Below, in pieces: positions 48,748 to 60,080 of a stretch of 64,000 nucleotides of DNA (its first letter is position 1; every line of letters begins with the position of its first letter). A program made the translations under genes and the position numbers. Under the pieces are notes generated by a model. It did not search any database and had not been told where the DNA came from. It saw only the letters and a list, made by a program, of their open reading frames with translations. This stretch comes from Gracilaria domingensis (lineage: Eukaryota; Rhodophyta; Florideophyceae; Gracilariales; Gracilariaceae): the NCBI GenBank assembly GCA_022539475.1, contig VCMS01000224.1:50191-114190 (forward strand). The letters run 5' to 3'.

Positions 48748-49329
48748 TTACATCTCTTCTTCTTGGCAGGCGAAGGTGTGAAGACGCAAACAGGCGGGGC
48801 TAATGCCCTCATTGAAGCTTGCGGCATACTTGTTGTCAACTGAATTCGTGAATTCTGGGTTGGCGCTGAACGTGCTTGGTGATCCATGGTGATATATCCA
48901 TTCAGTCTCTATAATTTGAGACATAATTTTTGCGTCGTTTCTTGGCGCAAAAACTCTCTCTCCGTAGTTTGTATCACAGTCTGTTATGTTCAGAACCTCA
49001 TATTTCTCGTCGTTCACAAACACAACTAAGAGGTCAGCTTGTACAGAATGGTTAAAATATTCATTCACGGGGCTCAAAGAGATCTTTTTGCGATATGCAG
49101 GTCTTCCTGACAACCTGCAAATGTCGCAAGCAACTCCTATCCTGTCACACTTCTCGGATATCTCTTTTGTAATCATATTAGCATCTTCAAGAATACTTTT
49201 CGCTTCTTTTGCTCGCGTGTGAGTAGGACGATGTATCTTCTTGACAGCCTTCTTATTCCTGCGTCGACCTACATTGCCAAGCAATGTTTTCGTTGCCGAT
49301 TGTTGGTGTGGTATAATATCGAGACGCAA
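48748..49329 (-). pseudogene. retroelement integrase (HHCC finger + partial core)
   Basis: A His-x3-His pair (HRPTH) and CDIC form the N-terminal zinc-binding HHCC motif. The core starts VQADLLVVF (first Asp), then NITDCDTNYGE, and FSANPEF where SADPEF would be expected, so the second catalytic Asp is Asn. The Glu-containing part is not found. It lies on the minus strand downstream of the gag-like ORF. Family: LTR retroelement, Copia-like by position. Confidence 0.75.
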
Positions 49330-49992
49330 TCTTTCATTATGTCCCTCAACTGCATCGTCAGATAAAATATACGTAAAGAAGACTCTCTCTTCTCTGTCGA
49401 ATTGTCTTTCATTCGCACTGTTCTTGGTTTGACAAGACTCAGCGTGTCGCAGTGCTTCTTGACCTCCAAACCCACTGTCAATGGCGCTTGTCCCTTTACG
49501 AGATTGATAAAGAGGGATGGTGGCTTTCTATTGAAACCATTGAGATTCAGTATTCATGTGCAAACAATTGGTTTCCCATCAACCGTATTATCGCCATACT
49601 GTCGATGGTAATGTGATCGCGGTGGTTCGAGTTTCAGTGAAATTCCCAGCGCATCAGACAGCGTGGCTGCAGTTTCTATTTCTCCTGTGGAGGTAGGGGC
49701 TCCTTCTTCCAAATTGGGTTGAGGTCAGCTCAGAGCTAACCAGAGCTCAACGTTGAAAAAGCGATTTACTCATGCCCACCTTATTCTCTGTTTTAGGCTT
49801 CTGATTTTTCGGTTCTTGTGAAATACAAACTTGAGCGTCCTTCGGTTCATCTATCGTTGTGGTAGTGCGCTTCCGTTTCTCTTTGATGATCAATCTGCAT
49901 TCATCTCTGTCTTTCCACCAAGCGCCAGAGGTTCCACACCGCTTTGTAAGTACTTTCTTCTTTCATTCTTTTATGTAATCATGGCGTTCCGG

Positions 49993-50673
49993 CTACTTCT
50001 GAGAGATACGTTTTCTAAGGAAATTCTTGTGTGTGGGTTTCTTTTGATGATCGTCTGTCTTTTTTGGAGAGAAATCATGCACTGTTGCAAGTAAAGCGGC
50101 CGCACGTTTCATCTTGATCGTGAATACAGCAGTGTTATTCTCATCGACTGGCTTCTGTTGAAGTTTATCCAGCTTATCTTTGATGGCTTTCGTGTCGTCT
50201 CTATCCATTATAATGTCGTTCAGTTTCCCTATTTCGGGCTTCGAGAGCATAAGCGTCATGATAGCAACCTCTTCTGTTGAGCCATGCTCTGCAGTGGGGT
50301 GAAAGGTAAGGGCGTTCATCGTATCGGGAGATAGCCCAGCGTTGCGTAGCATATGTATAGCAAATTGCGGCGTGTATGCTTCGTTCATGCTTAGCGTATG
50401 GTTTGCATACATTGCAACTTCGCTCTGAAACTTTGCCGCAAGTGAAGCTACAGTCTCATTTGTTCCTTGACGACGGTTATGGATGTTCGTTAGCAGATCT
50501 AGTTTTCTCTGGAAAATTTCAGTTGGGGTGTCTAAAGCAATATTGTGTGTATTGGAGTCAGTCATCTTGCTGTTAGAGTTATCTGTTTTAACATAATCAA
50601 AAGATAGCGTTCCTGCTGCCTTTGCTTGATCAAGCATCTCTTGGGCCTTTCGGTCACACTCCAGATAGAGCAA
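49993..50673 (-). CDS. gag-like ORF of the second retroelement
   Basis: 226 codons, open, helical, with the capsid-like pattern of an LTR element (IFQRKLDLLTNIHNRRQGTN) and a basic C terminus (KNFLRKRISQK). It sits between the PBS-like site at 50.85 kb and the integrase at 49.3 kb, in gag position. No zinc knuckle is seen. Confidence 0.5.
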   Translation of the reverse strand: MLYLECDRKAQEMLDQAKAAGTLSFDYVKTDNSNSKMTDSNTHNIALDTPTEIFQRKLDLLTNIHNRRQGTNETVASLAAKFQSEVAMYANHTLSMNEAYTPQFAIHMLRNAGLSPDTMNALTFHPTAEHGSTEEVAIMTLMLSKPEIGKLNDIIMDRDDTKAIKDKLDKLQQKPVDENNTAVFTIKMKRAAALLATVHDFSPKKTDDHQKKPTHKNFLRKRISQK

Positions 50674-50850
50674 TTATCCAGTCCCTCTACACAGAGCCTT
50701 GACCTTCGCTTCGAATTCATCAAAAGAAGATATCATCTTCATCCATGTTCTTTCTAAGTCTCTGTCGGTACTGAACCTTCGAAGTAACAATCGTGGTAAA
50801 CGTCGGCGCGTGCGTTTGGTTGCCACCAGTGCACACACAGCTGAAGCCCT

Positions 50851-50863
50851 CTGGGCCCATAAC
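50851..50863 (-). other. second half-tRNA-type primer site
   Basis: CTGGGCCCATAAC on the + strand is identical to the core of the PBS of the complete Copia element. It lies 5' of the gag-like ORF on the same strand. No LTR could be paired: no second copy of the flanking sequence was found. Confidence 0.6.
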
Positions 50864-53470
50864 TTTAAGACTATCTGCGTCGTGGCTCATGATAAAGTGG
50901 GAAAGCCTGTTTCTCGTGACAAGCGATAAGTGCTTTGTGTCCAGGACAAACAATCCTGCGCTGGTTTCTTGGAGGCTAAACTCGTCAGTGGTGATTTGGC
51001 GCGCCTCGCGATGTTTATTCTTCGTCATTGTGTCTTTCAATTTGGCTCTAGCTCTATTGGGCTGTCCTCTGGTTCCAGTATCGCGAAATTGCGACCTTTC
51101 GTAGCTCAATTCGTCTGCGTTTCTAACTATATTTCAATTGTTCGAATTCCCGTATCTTACAACTCTACCACTATTGATGATTCAGGCCGACACTGTTGTC
51201 AAATGTTCTGGTCTCCAGCTAGATAGGAAGAGAACACGTGTACACTCTGTGCTAAGTGTAGTACAGGGCACTGCCGTGATACTCGTACATGCTTATTTTT
51301 TGTTTTTTAAGACAAAAATACCTTTGGTAGTGCGTGTGTTCCCAAGATTGTCGGTCCTCGGGCGTCGCCTTCCCATAATTCTTCACCCAGCATCAAGACC
51401 TATGACACTGCGCTTCTTTGAATTCTCTTGTGGCTAGACCGGTGCTGGGTCGCCACCATTATGACCTTCGTCTCTGGTGTTTCCCTTTTTGCTTCGAGAG
51501 CGGCCGTTCTGGCGTACCAAACCTCACAAATGTCCCATACACCCATTCAATGAGCCTCAGACTGCGAACACCTTAGGATGTTCATGCCCTTCCTTCTGAT
51601 CATCAAGCTCCGTGCAAACTACAGCATGCACCAGCGTCAACCAATTACTGTGCGGTCTATGAACATTGCATGCGTTTCAACTACTGAACACTTTCCTTGT
51701 TCAGCGTGGCATACAATACGTTCATGTCCGCAGAAATGCGCTTGTATCCCAGTATAGTAAACACACAGGTGTTGCTGACGCAAAACCTGTTGTGTCCTGT
51801 CCATGCATTCGAGAAGGTAAATGCATGTGTCACGACACAACGTAGACTTCATTCGCTGCGACGCCATGCAGCAAACATCGTCCACCACCACACAACTTCA
51901 TAGTCATCTCCCTGTATGCGTATGAAAAGTTTCGGGATTATCCTATTTTCACATCTTGCATATGCGCATATATCTCTTCGACAGAAGAAAAGAACAGAAC
52001 TCGCGACACATGGAGTAACTTTACAATTGAAACATTTGCCGCTTCGTTCGAAGTAAAAAGCTGTTCCTCTTGTGTTTTACGTTATTGGGGACAGAAGCCA
52101 TTGACTAATTTGCCACAAAATGTTCTTATCACAACTAAATTTCGTGCTGAGATAATGTTCCATCCTTTAGCTGTATAGAAAGCCACTGTATCATCAGAAA
52201 CCCATTGAGCTGTACTATAAACCTTGCGAAATCATTTTAGATCGCCACGTTGTAAGTTATTTTTGGAATACATACAATCATGCTGTGGTATGCTATTTCT
52301 CTTGCTTGAATCTTCCATTCTGTTGCTTATTGGCGTTGATACATCTTCTCATGCTGAGCTTAGGCGCATTGGTTTTTGGAAATCCCTAGTTTTGTACGGA
52401 AAGCTTAATACCCGTAGTACTCTTTGTGTCACGAACGTAACTCATGAGATCTTCCAGATCGATTATGTCAATTAATGAGAGCAGCTGCATTACCTTGGGG
52501 TGGTTCTGATGCGTTCCATTCACCTGCAGGACTTGAGACTGCATTCTGCGATTATCAACATTATCACATTTACGATGTTCTGGCATTATCTTTGTCGAGT
52601 CGTCTTCAGTAATGGCATCGCCTGCATTACCATCACCTTCATACTTCAGTTCATACTGGAGCTCATGTTCATCTTCGATATGTTGGCCTCAAATAACTGA
52701 TTTCTGAACCGAGATATTATGATGCACTCTTGCCGAAGTGCTTGTTCGCAGATAAGTGCATATTGCCTTCTGTCCTTTGTTTCAGGTCTCTGATGGGTGG
52801 TATATCTGGAACGTTCTCTATGGCTGGCGGAAAATCATCCAGTTCAAGAGCATTATTCATTCGATTAAGCAGTACGTGGTTTTTAATTGTTGCTGTGGGT
52901 TCGTCTTCCTTCTTATCATACCCTGAACTATGCATGTTCTTCTTCTTTCTTCCACCATTTGCAGCGTCGCACGAAGCCTCCACAACTGCGTCCTTTTTCT
53001 TCAGGCCCTGTCTTGCCGTTCATTTTATCGTGCAAGTTCGCTGTTCTGCAAGCATTCTGATAACCTAGTGGTTAGAGTTCTGGGATAATGCAGCCAGCTC
53101 TGGCAGCCGTGCAGCCTCTCGTATTACCAACTCGCCATGTTTCTGGTCGGTCGCACAAATCTCGTTCCATCGTTTTAGGTGCCAGCCATCGTCCAGCCGC
53201 ACTTTCATTATCGATTCGATGGCTTTCATAGCTTAAGTGTTCAACTTCGTATCAGACAAGTTACCCAGAAACTGCGAGTACGTTGGTCTGGGAACCCCGT
53301 TACTACATCTAGCTCTCTCTCGTATCTGACAATTCCTCTTCTAAATATCTTCTCTAAGCTGTAGCATTGGCTCTTCGTTTCATATCCTTACCTTGAACCG
53401 GACGTGTGATGGGGGGCACCTTGGTTGTCGGAACAATCATAGAGAGCCCTTCCATTACGAATTTGCGAAG
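50864..53470. other. interval with weak fragments
   Basis: Sequence right of the second PBS could hold its 5' LTR, but no partner was found. A minus-strand ORF at 52717-52983 (88 codons; NALELDDFPPAIENVPDIPP) looks coding but is unassigned. Otherwise nothing recognised. Confidence 0.3.
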
Positions 53471-53818
53471 CTATTTCAACTCCGTTTGCTGTTCCTCCAG
53501 CTTGGTTAGTGCAAAAGCCTGGAACTGACGGGTACTCAGATGATTCATGGGGAGTGAGAGGGGAAGCCGGTCTAACATGTGATTGAAGGCGAGAAAGATG
53601 CCAAAGAAAGAATGAAGATGATGCGTATCCAAGACAGTTTGCTGCCATTCATCACCAGTTCTTCGCTTTTTCCAATTATGGAGGACCTTCTCTTTTGGAA
53701 CACCATTTTCAACGTAGTGAGAGCTAACGAAATATTTCGTAGCTTTTCGCTTTGGCACAAAGCGAATATAATGGAGTAACATTGAACGAAGAATGGTATT
53801 CAGATTGCTTTGGGTCAT
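53471..53818 (-). CDS. unknown 115-codon ORF
   Basis: Contains RFVPKRKATKYFVSSHYVEN and a helical C terminus. No domain and no neighbour that explains it. An overlapping + strand ORF looks like its shadow. Confidence 0.25.
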   Translation of the reverse strand: MTQSNLNTILRSMLLHYIRFVPKRKATKYFVSSHYVENGVPKEKVLHNWKKRRTGDEWQQTVLDTHHLHSFFGIFLAFNHMLDRLPLSLPMNHLSTRQFQAFALTKLEEQQTELK

Positions 53819-54076
53819 TGGCTTTGTTTTAAATCCGAAATTTGCTCCAGATGGCAGAAAACGGACTCGAGAAGGGACACCATTCCTGTTTTTCGATCTG
53901 CTTTCTCCCTCTCCTCCTGATGAACCTACAGTCTGGAAGCTCTATTCAGACATCGATACGAAAGCACAGATATGCCTGTTCACCATTGTATAGGTTCAAA
54001 TGTATTCTAGGCAAACCAGTTTGCAGAATCACAATGCTATCGCACAGAATGTCGAAAAATAGATATCGGGAGCCTC

Positions 54077-54547
54077 TTGGTCTCGCATTATGTAGATGGG
54101 GACCAAAAAGTTTCTGTAGGAATACATCAATATATCTTTACAAGGACAGTTCCAACGCCAGAAGATCTGCAGCAGAATAGAAATGTGAACGAAGAGCCAT
54201 TGAATGATTCGCATGCAAGTGATAGTGCAGTACCTACGGCGTCTTGGATACACGATACAGTGCCTTGCCTTCATTTGAACGATGTCAATTCAATCGAAGG
54301 CGCCATGGCTGAAGAAGTCCACAGCGTTGAAAATGTAGAACGTTCTATATCCACCACAAGTCACCCATCAATACAGGACACTGTCGACTCGATTGCGACT
54401 GCAGATAATGTGGCTGCGGCGGCGCCTAGTGACATAGATCATTTTGATGCCGATGATATTGAGACCACCTGCCCCTCATCACAAACAAATGAGAATGAAG
54501 ACGGTAACACCCAGCAGGCAGCTCCTTGTGTCAGAAAGAAGCGATGA
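54077..54547 (+). CDS. unknown acidic ORF, possible retroelement linker
   Basis: 156 codons: a short first part (DGDQKVSVGIHQYIFTRTVP) then a long Asp/Glu/Ser/Ala-rich stretch ending in VRKKR. A second coding-like piece (EEWVDFNESWRIPKTGMDRV) follows in another frame to about 54710. Composition resembles the variable region between integrase and RT in LTR elements, but that is inference. Confidence 0.3.
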   Translation: MVSHYVDGDQKVSVGIHQYIFTRTVPTPEDLQQNRNVNEEPLNDSHASDSAVPTASWIHDTVPCLHLNDVNSIEGAMAEEVHSVENVERSISTTSHPSIQDTVDSIATADNVAAAAPSDIDHFDADDIETTCPSSQTNENEDGNTQQAAPCVRKKR

Positions 54548-54799
54548 TACGATGTTACTCAATTGCTGGGAAAGAATGAGGAATGGGTCGACTTCAATGA
54601 GTCGTGGAGGATCCCGAAAACTGGAATGGATAGGGTTCTGCAAGTAATTCAAGTGCTATTGAAAACATGGAAGACAATGGAGCAGAGCACACTTTTCTTT
54701 TCTGGAATGTAGCATGCTGCTCGTAGGTACAGAGTCTGTCCTGCACATATGTCAATGATATCAATGACAGATTGTGGTACATAGGCACTTTCTAAATGT

Positions 54800-55090
54800 A
54801 TGGAATGTGAGACTACCATCTCTGCTGCGAACGAGTTCTTGCTTCTCGATTACCACTACATACCTTTTCGACCTCGACTGCAACGACTTGTAGAATATAA
54901 ACTACCTTGTGAGGAGCTATACAGATACAGGTGCACGAGGAAAAAAGACAGCTCATGGCTTCGCCAGTATTACGATGGGGCTCAATTCGAAAGGCTCTGT
55001 GAACTGTACGGAGAGATCGACTGCCTGGATTCCAGGCAAAACTCTATGTCGTTTAATGTTCAAAACATTTTAATTATGTGGTTTTTTTAA
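54800..55090 (+). CDS. unknown 96-codon ORF
   Basis: Starts at an ATG and includes YKLPCEELYRYRCTRKKDSS and RQYYDGAQFERLCELYGEID. No family recognised. It could be a fragment of a transposon accessory protein. Confidence 0.25.
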   Translation: MECETTISAANEFLLLDYHYIPFRPRLQRLVEYKLPCEELYRYRCTRKKDSSWLRQYYDGAQFERLCELYGEIDCLDSRQNSMSFNVQNILIMWFF

Positions 55091-55641
55091 ATACTCATTG
55101 CTTGTTCATTACTCACTGTAACAGCGTTTGGACACGTTCCACCAGATTTTCAATTGACTGTGGCAATTGTTGTCGCAAGCAGCGTTCCTCGGATGAAAAA
55201 AATTTTTTTGCCTCCCGAGAAAATTTACTCCCCGATGCCGTCCCCTCATCGACCGTGACGAAGTAGATGTACACGCGGAATAGTTTGTGCAGTGTAGACT
55301 GCAATTCAACCCAGATGTTGAATCTCAATCCGAGTGCATTGTAACGTACACCTGAAAACTTTAAGTTGTAACTCTCGCGTCAGCTGCGAGTCGCAGCCTG
55401 CGACCCTGACAGTTACGACAGCAATGCACAGTTCTCTGAACTTGTTTCTTTCACGACGCGCCACTATTATGGTGTTTATACGTGCACTCTCCTCTCCTCA
55501 GAGGATGTAGGGGAACGCACGGAAGGCTTTGTTTCAAATCTCCATTACAAGCGCTATCCGAAAAACTGGCGCACTCCACCGCATGCTACACGAATTGTCA
55601 ACGTGCATCTTTACCACTGCAAACCCAACCGTTCACTACGA

Positions 55642-57706
55642 CGATTTGTTCACATAACGAGGTCTCTTCCTACGGATCACAATCAGCTACGTCTCGAAAA
55701 GAAGGGAGAAAGAAAAGCTGGTGGCCTAGTGAGTGCTTCTCACTGCACCCCAAGAACGAGTCTTCCACTCAGAAAGATCATTTATGCACAACTTGCAAGG
55801 GATGTGGCTGGCAAACGAAAGGCGCAACTCCCGATGCAACCCAAGTAGGGCACCATCTACTCCAATGCTCTTTTACTTTGCGACAAACTCTCGCAAGGTT
55901 TCTTAAAACGCCCTCTTTTTCTCGCGCGTATCGAAAACTGGGGAGGCCGGCGGAATGCTTTGGAGTTCCCATTACACGGTGCAGACCGCGAAGAAATTCG
56001 AATGAAAAGGATGAGCCTACCAGGTTGCAGAAGCGTTATCAATCTTTAGCATTCAGTGGTGTTCCTCCTCACACTGAACCTTTCAGTTCAGCCGAAAAGG
56101 ATAGGCAAATGCGACGCAAGCTCTCTCGATTCAACGAGCTTTTCACACGACTTGTGATCAACCACATGTTGCCATTTAGTGTTTTGAGCCGCGGGCGTAG
56201 AAAGAACCAGCTTTTGGAGATCGTGAAGCTTTTAGACCCACAGTTTGGCAATCGTCTACTGACAGCAGCACAGGTTGGTGGTCAACGGCTCGAAGGTTAC
56301 TACGAAAAAACGATGGCTACTGTCAAGTCTGCGATAACTGCTTCGCTCCGACAAACTTATGGGACTTATGACGGGTGGGCTGATGCTAACTCGGAGAATG
56401 TGGTTCACGTCCTATTGACAATTACAGGCGTGGATAGGTCCAGAAAGACCTTCTTTTTGAGGTCAATTTATACAGGCTCAACGAGCTGTGACGGGAGGCT
56501 TTACGCAGATATCGTTCACTCCGTGTTCCCTGAGTTCGGTGATATGAAGAAAATATGCGGTATCGTGAGTGACAACGCCAGCTCTTCTGTGAAAGCAAAA
56601 GAACAATAGGCGCAGAAGTTTGATCATATAGTTTCAGGCCAGGATCAGACCCATGTCGCCAGTCTGTTCATGCAAGATGTCGGGGCCCCTTCCTGGGTGA
56701 AAGGTATTTTTTGTTGCGTTTCTGGTGTTTTTACTGATTTGAGAGAGCACTGAAAGCTGTATTTCCGGTTTAAACACCTAAAGGAGCAGCACAATAATGC
56801 CCTGCGAAATAGTGGGTACACTACGTCTAGCAGGGAGATAGACGAGTATGGACGTGTAATGCCTCTGCGGACAGCCGTACTACCGATGCGCATGGCAGCG
56901 ACACGCTTTGCGAGTGCTGAGGGAATGCTGCACTCATTTATTCGAGGTAAGAATATCTACCAAAGTCAGGTACAGTGTGAGGACTTCCACACGAATCTGT
57001 ACGGGTCTCGTATGAACAAAAACGAGACATCTTTGAATCAACGGCGAAAGACGACTCTTTATTCGACAGATGCTCGAATATTTACCACCCATTACGCTTG
57101 ATGCGTCAATATCTACGTATCTTTGACGACGACAGCTCTCTAATATCGGAGGTGTATCCGGAGACAAAGCAGCTGGAGCAAAAGTTCTGTCATCTACGTT
57201 TGACTCCTTTTTTATCACAGAGCGTCGTGATTAAATCATGTGTGTCTTTTGCAGACGTTTGAGTGGTGGGTCTCGAAAAATTCCGTTGCTGACCCCTATT
57301 CATCTTGTCTCGAACTTTTTCGACCTCCGAAGCATGGGGGACGATTATGATGAACACACAGCCTCTCTTTCGAAGCTTATGCGAACGTTTGTGGAATCTA
57401 TTGTGTTCCTGCCAACCCAGAAGCTTCGAAGTGCAGGAGGGGATGAAGGGGCACAAAGTTGTTTGAAGAATTTACTTTTCTACGTTTGGCCTGGAAAAAT
57501 CAGGTACAACCACGGGGCGCCGTGAAGTGCTTATGGCATTTCAGAACATTCTGGTTGTATACGTGGTACAATATCGGGGGAGTTCTACGTCACGGAAATT
57601 TGCGTTCCGTCTTCTGTCCGTCAGCCCGTCGTCATCTAGTTTTGAAAGACGTTTTAGCCTTCAGAGAAGGATTCGGACGTCGTCTCGCAACAGACTACAT
57701 CTTCTA
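55642..57706 (+). pseudogene. second hAT transposase, heavily decayed and 3'-truncated
   Basis: Homologous along its length to the hAT at 13.6 kb. It keeps an intact BED finger (LCTTCKGCGWQTK ... HHLLQC), then RLVINHMLPFSVLS and DNASSSVKAKEQ. Stops occur at 56607 (TAG) and 56751 (TGA); frameshifts occur near 57010 and at several later points. No in-frame ATG exists at the expected start; an ATT sits about there. The C-terminal block LLSVSPSSSSFERRFSLQRR is readable, but coding stops at RLHLL (57706), where Copia pol sequence begins abruptly. Confidence 0.9.
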
Positions 57707-57811
57707 GGCGAATATCCACCAGTATATAGTGGTTCGGAGATCCCAGACCTGCGAGCCGCGCTAGCCAGCCTCGGGAAGATCGCATCAATCGCTCGAGGAG
57801 AAGTGCAAAGA

Positions 57812-57825
57812 TGCATGGTGCATGG
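57812..57825 (+). repeat. 7-bp tandem duplication that breaks the Copia frame
   Basis: TGCATGG occurs at 57812-57818 and again at 57819-57825. Removing one copy joins EVQRCM to AELRLERALRHK in one frame. Confidence 0.85.
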
Positions 57826-59242
57826 CGGAGCTTAGACTAGAACGGGCCCTGAGACACAAAATTCCACGAGCAGCTAATCATGCACTTAAAGTTCGGGACA
57901 AAGCCTTGGTATGGAGGAAGAAGATCGTCGATAATCGCATCGGAGAATGGATGGGCCCTTTCACCATTGATGCTATGGGCGAAACTCGCAAGCTCGTCTA
58001 CGTTAAGGACGTACGCATTGGAGCGGCTATACCATTCTAATTGGCACAGGACCAGTACTATTATAAGTATGAGACACTGGCACCTTCCTTCTTTAGTGGG
58101 CCGAATCAATCTTTCTCCTCCTTCAGATCACCTCAAAAGCACTACTGCTATCTAAAGGAGACACCCGACAAGAACGAATCTCGAGTTCAATCGATGGAGA
58201 TGACGGATGCTAAGAAAGCCGAGATACGAGGTCTCATGGAACTTGGTACCTTCAAAATCATCTTGCGTGAGAAGATTCCTCAGGATGTGAACGTGCTACC
58301 AGAGAGATTTGTCTTTGCCATCAAGATGGTCAAATACAGTACCGCATGAAGTACGTCATCGGCGGTCAGCGAGACAAGCTCTAAAACATGATGGTGCACC
58401 ACTCTGCAACACTTTAACCACAGTCTATCCGCCTTCTACTCGCACTTGCTGACCTCCATGGCTTCAAGATATGGACTTCGGACATTCGTCAGGCTTATCT
58501 ACAATCTGCAGAATCTCTTTCCCGAGAGAAATTCATCAAGAAACCAGTCCCAGAATTCGAACTAGACCCCTCCCAATCCCTCCAGCTTCTTAAACTTCTC
58601 TACGGACTGTGTGAGTCTGATGATTATGGAATCAAACGCTTGACAATCACCATAAGGGCTGATTGGGTATGAAACCCTTGCGTTCGGATCCGGCTTTGTA
58701 TATCGTCATGAAGGACGATTTGTTGCAAGGAATGTCAGGATGCTATGTAGACGACTGGATACGTTTCGGTAATAAGTATTTCAAATCTGTTTGCGATCAA
58801 AGAAAGAAGACTTTCAAGACGACCGACGAACAATCTCTACCATGCACCTTTACTGGCTTTGCGCTAAGTTATGGACCGAACAAGACTGTATAAATAGAAC
58901 GAAACGGGTAACTGCGCAAGCTCGAAGAGCTTCATTCGGATGCGAGCTTCTCCACCTTTCGTTCTATGAGAATGAAACTGGCCTGGCTCTCAAACGCTCA
59001 CCCAGATTGTCTCTTCGAGATCTTTCAGATATCTCAAGTCACCGAAGATATGTTTACTAAGTCTCGTAGCGCTGTGATATCACAGCTTAACAAGAGCATC
59101 CGCTATGCCAAGTCTCACCCTGTCTCGATCTTTTTCCCTCCAATTGACGTACAAACTCTCTGCATCATTGGATATTCAGACTCCTCATTTGCGAATAATG
59201 CCGATCTATCCTCACAACTAGGACATATACGCCTCTTAGGTA

Positions 59243-59661
59243 CCTTATGACAAATTTTTGGAAAAAGCGGAGTGCAATTTGAGCTTGGAAGGCACCAATG
59301 GATGATACATGGATGCCAAACGGGTTGCGCATTGAGTGCGAGCATGTGCGATTAGAGCCTAATTTCAGGGTGTCACATTGGAGGATGACCGCTAAGCACA
59401 TGGAGCGCAATTAGAGTGCACGCGATACATGTTGCACCCCATCTGCGTCTACATTGTCCGCACTTCAACCCCCCACGATCTTAGTTTGTACTCCACGCGC
59501 ACTCACAATATTGAAATAAAATATTAAAAAATTAAAAGGCCCTGCCAAAGGTGTCACATTGGAACGAGGATTGCGTACAGGCGGAGTGCAGTTGGAGGCT
59601 AAACACCCCGAAAGATGCACTCTATTTGCACTCATAAAAATGAAAAAAATTTCTTGTAGGG
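59243..59661 (-). mobile_element. CACTA-like MITE, copy C (419 bp)
   Basis: Left end CCTTATGACAAATTTTTGG, right end TTTCTTGTAGGG. The 3-bp sites are GTA (59240-59242) and GTG (59662-59664). Removing the element and one site rejoins the RNase H frame of the host Copia remnant (RLLG then DGSGRF). It shares the interior with copies A and B. Confidence 0.93.
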
Positions 59662-60080
59662 GTGATGGCTCTGGTAGGTTTATACTGATTTCATTTAAAT
59701 CGTATAAAGCACGTCGTGTGACGCGCTCCGCGATGGCTGGCGAAGTAACCGCCGTCTCCGACTTTTTTGATATATCAGCTACTCTTGCCGAAGAACTGGA
59801 GTCTATTCTTGGCCGTGAAGTCCCAGTCCAACTCCTCACAGACAGCAAATCTTTATTTGCTATAATCTCTAAAGGTTCTCGCACGTCGGAAAAGCGCATG
59901 ATGTTAGATAGAGCCACAGCAAGAGAACGCTTTAAGTCAAGATTGATTTCGGATATTGGCCTTGTCCGAAGCTGGAAGAACATAGGCAACAGACTAACGA
60001 AACGCATACAGCAATCATCACTATAGCATTTACTTAGCACGGGACACCTCTTTCTTGCACCAGAACAGTGGATCATACGT

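Larger units (their letters stand above)
57720..60080 (+). pseudogene. Copia pol remnant (IN tail, RT, RNase H), split by MITE copy C
   Basis: Pieces in order: integrase C-terminal part with VRDKALVWRKK and GEWMGPFTIDA; RT N-terminal part with ELGTFKII and VLPERFVFAIKM; SDIRQAYLQ (RT first Asp); CYVDDW (58741 on, YVDD); RNase H starting IGYSDSSFANNADLSSQLGH and, after the MITE, DGSGRF, SYKARRVTRSAMAGE and LLTDSKSLFAIISKGSRTSE. Many stops and frameshifts. A 7-bp tandem duplication at 57812-57825 causes one. This is a different lineage from the element at 37-43 kb. No LTRs are seen; the left end abuts the truncated hAT. Confidence 0.9.

Noticed and set aside
50864-51230. 5' LTR of the second retroelement
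   Set aside because: No matching second copy was found in the window and the edge at the PBS does not end in CA, so an LTR cannot be supported.
53055-53130. tRNA-like A box (CCTAGTGGTTAGAG)
   Set aside because: No matching B box (GGTTCRANTCC), and I could not build an anticodon arm or acceptor stem.
59465-60076. 203-codon minus-strand ORF
   Set aside because: It runs across the MITE boundary and is antisense to the Copia RNase H reading, so it is a shadow.
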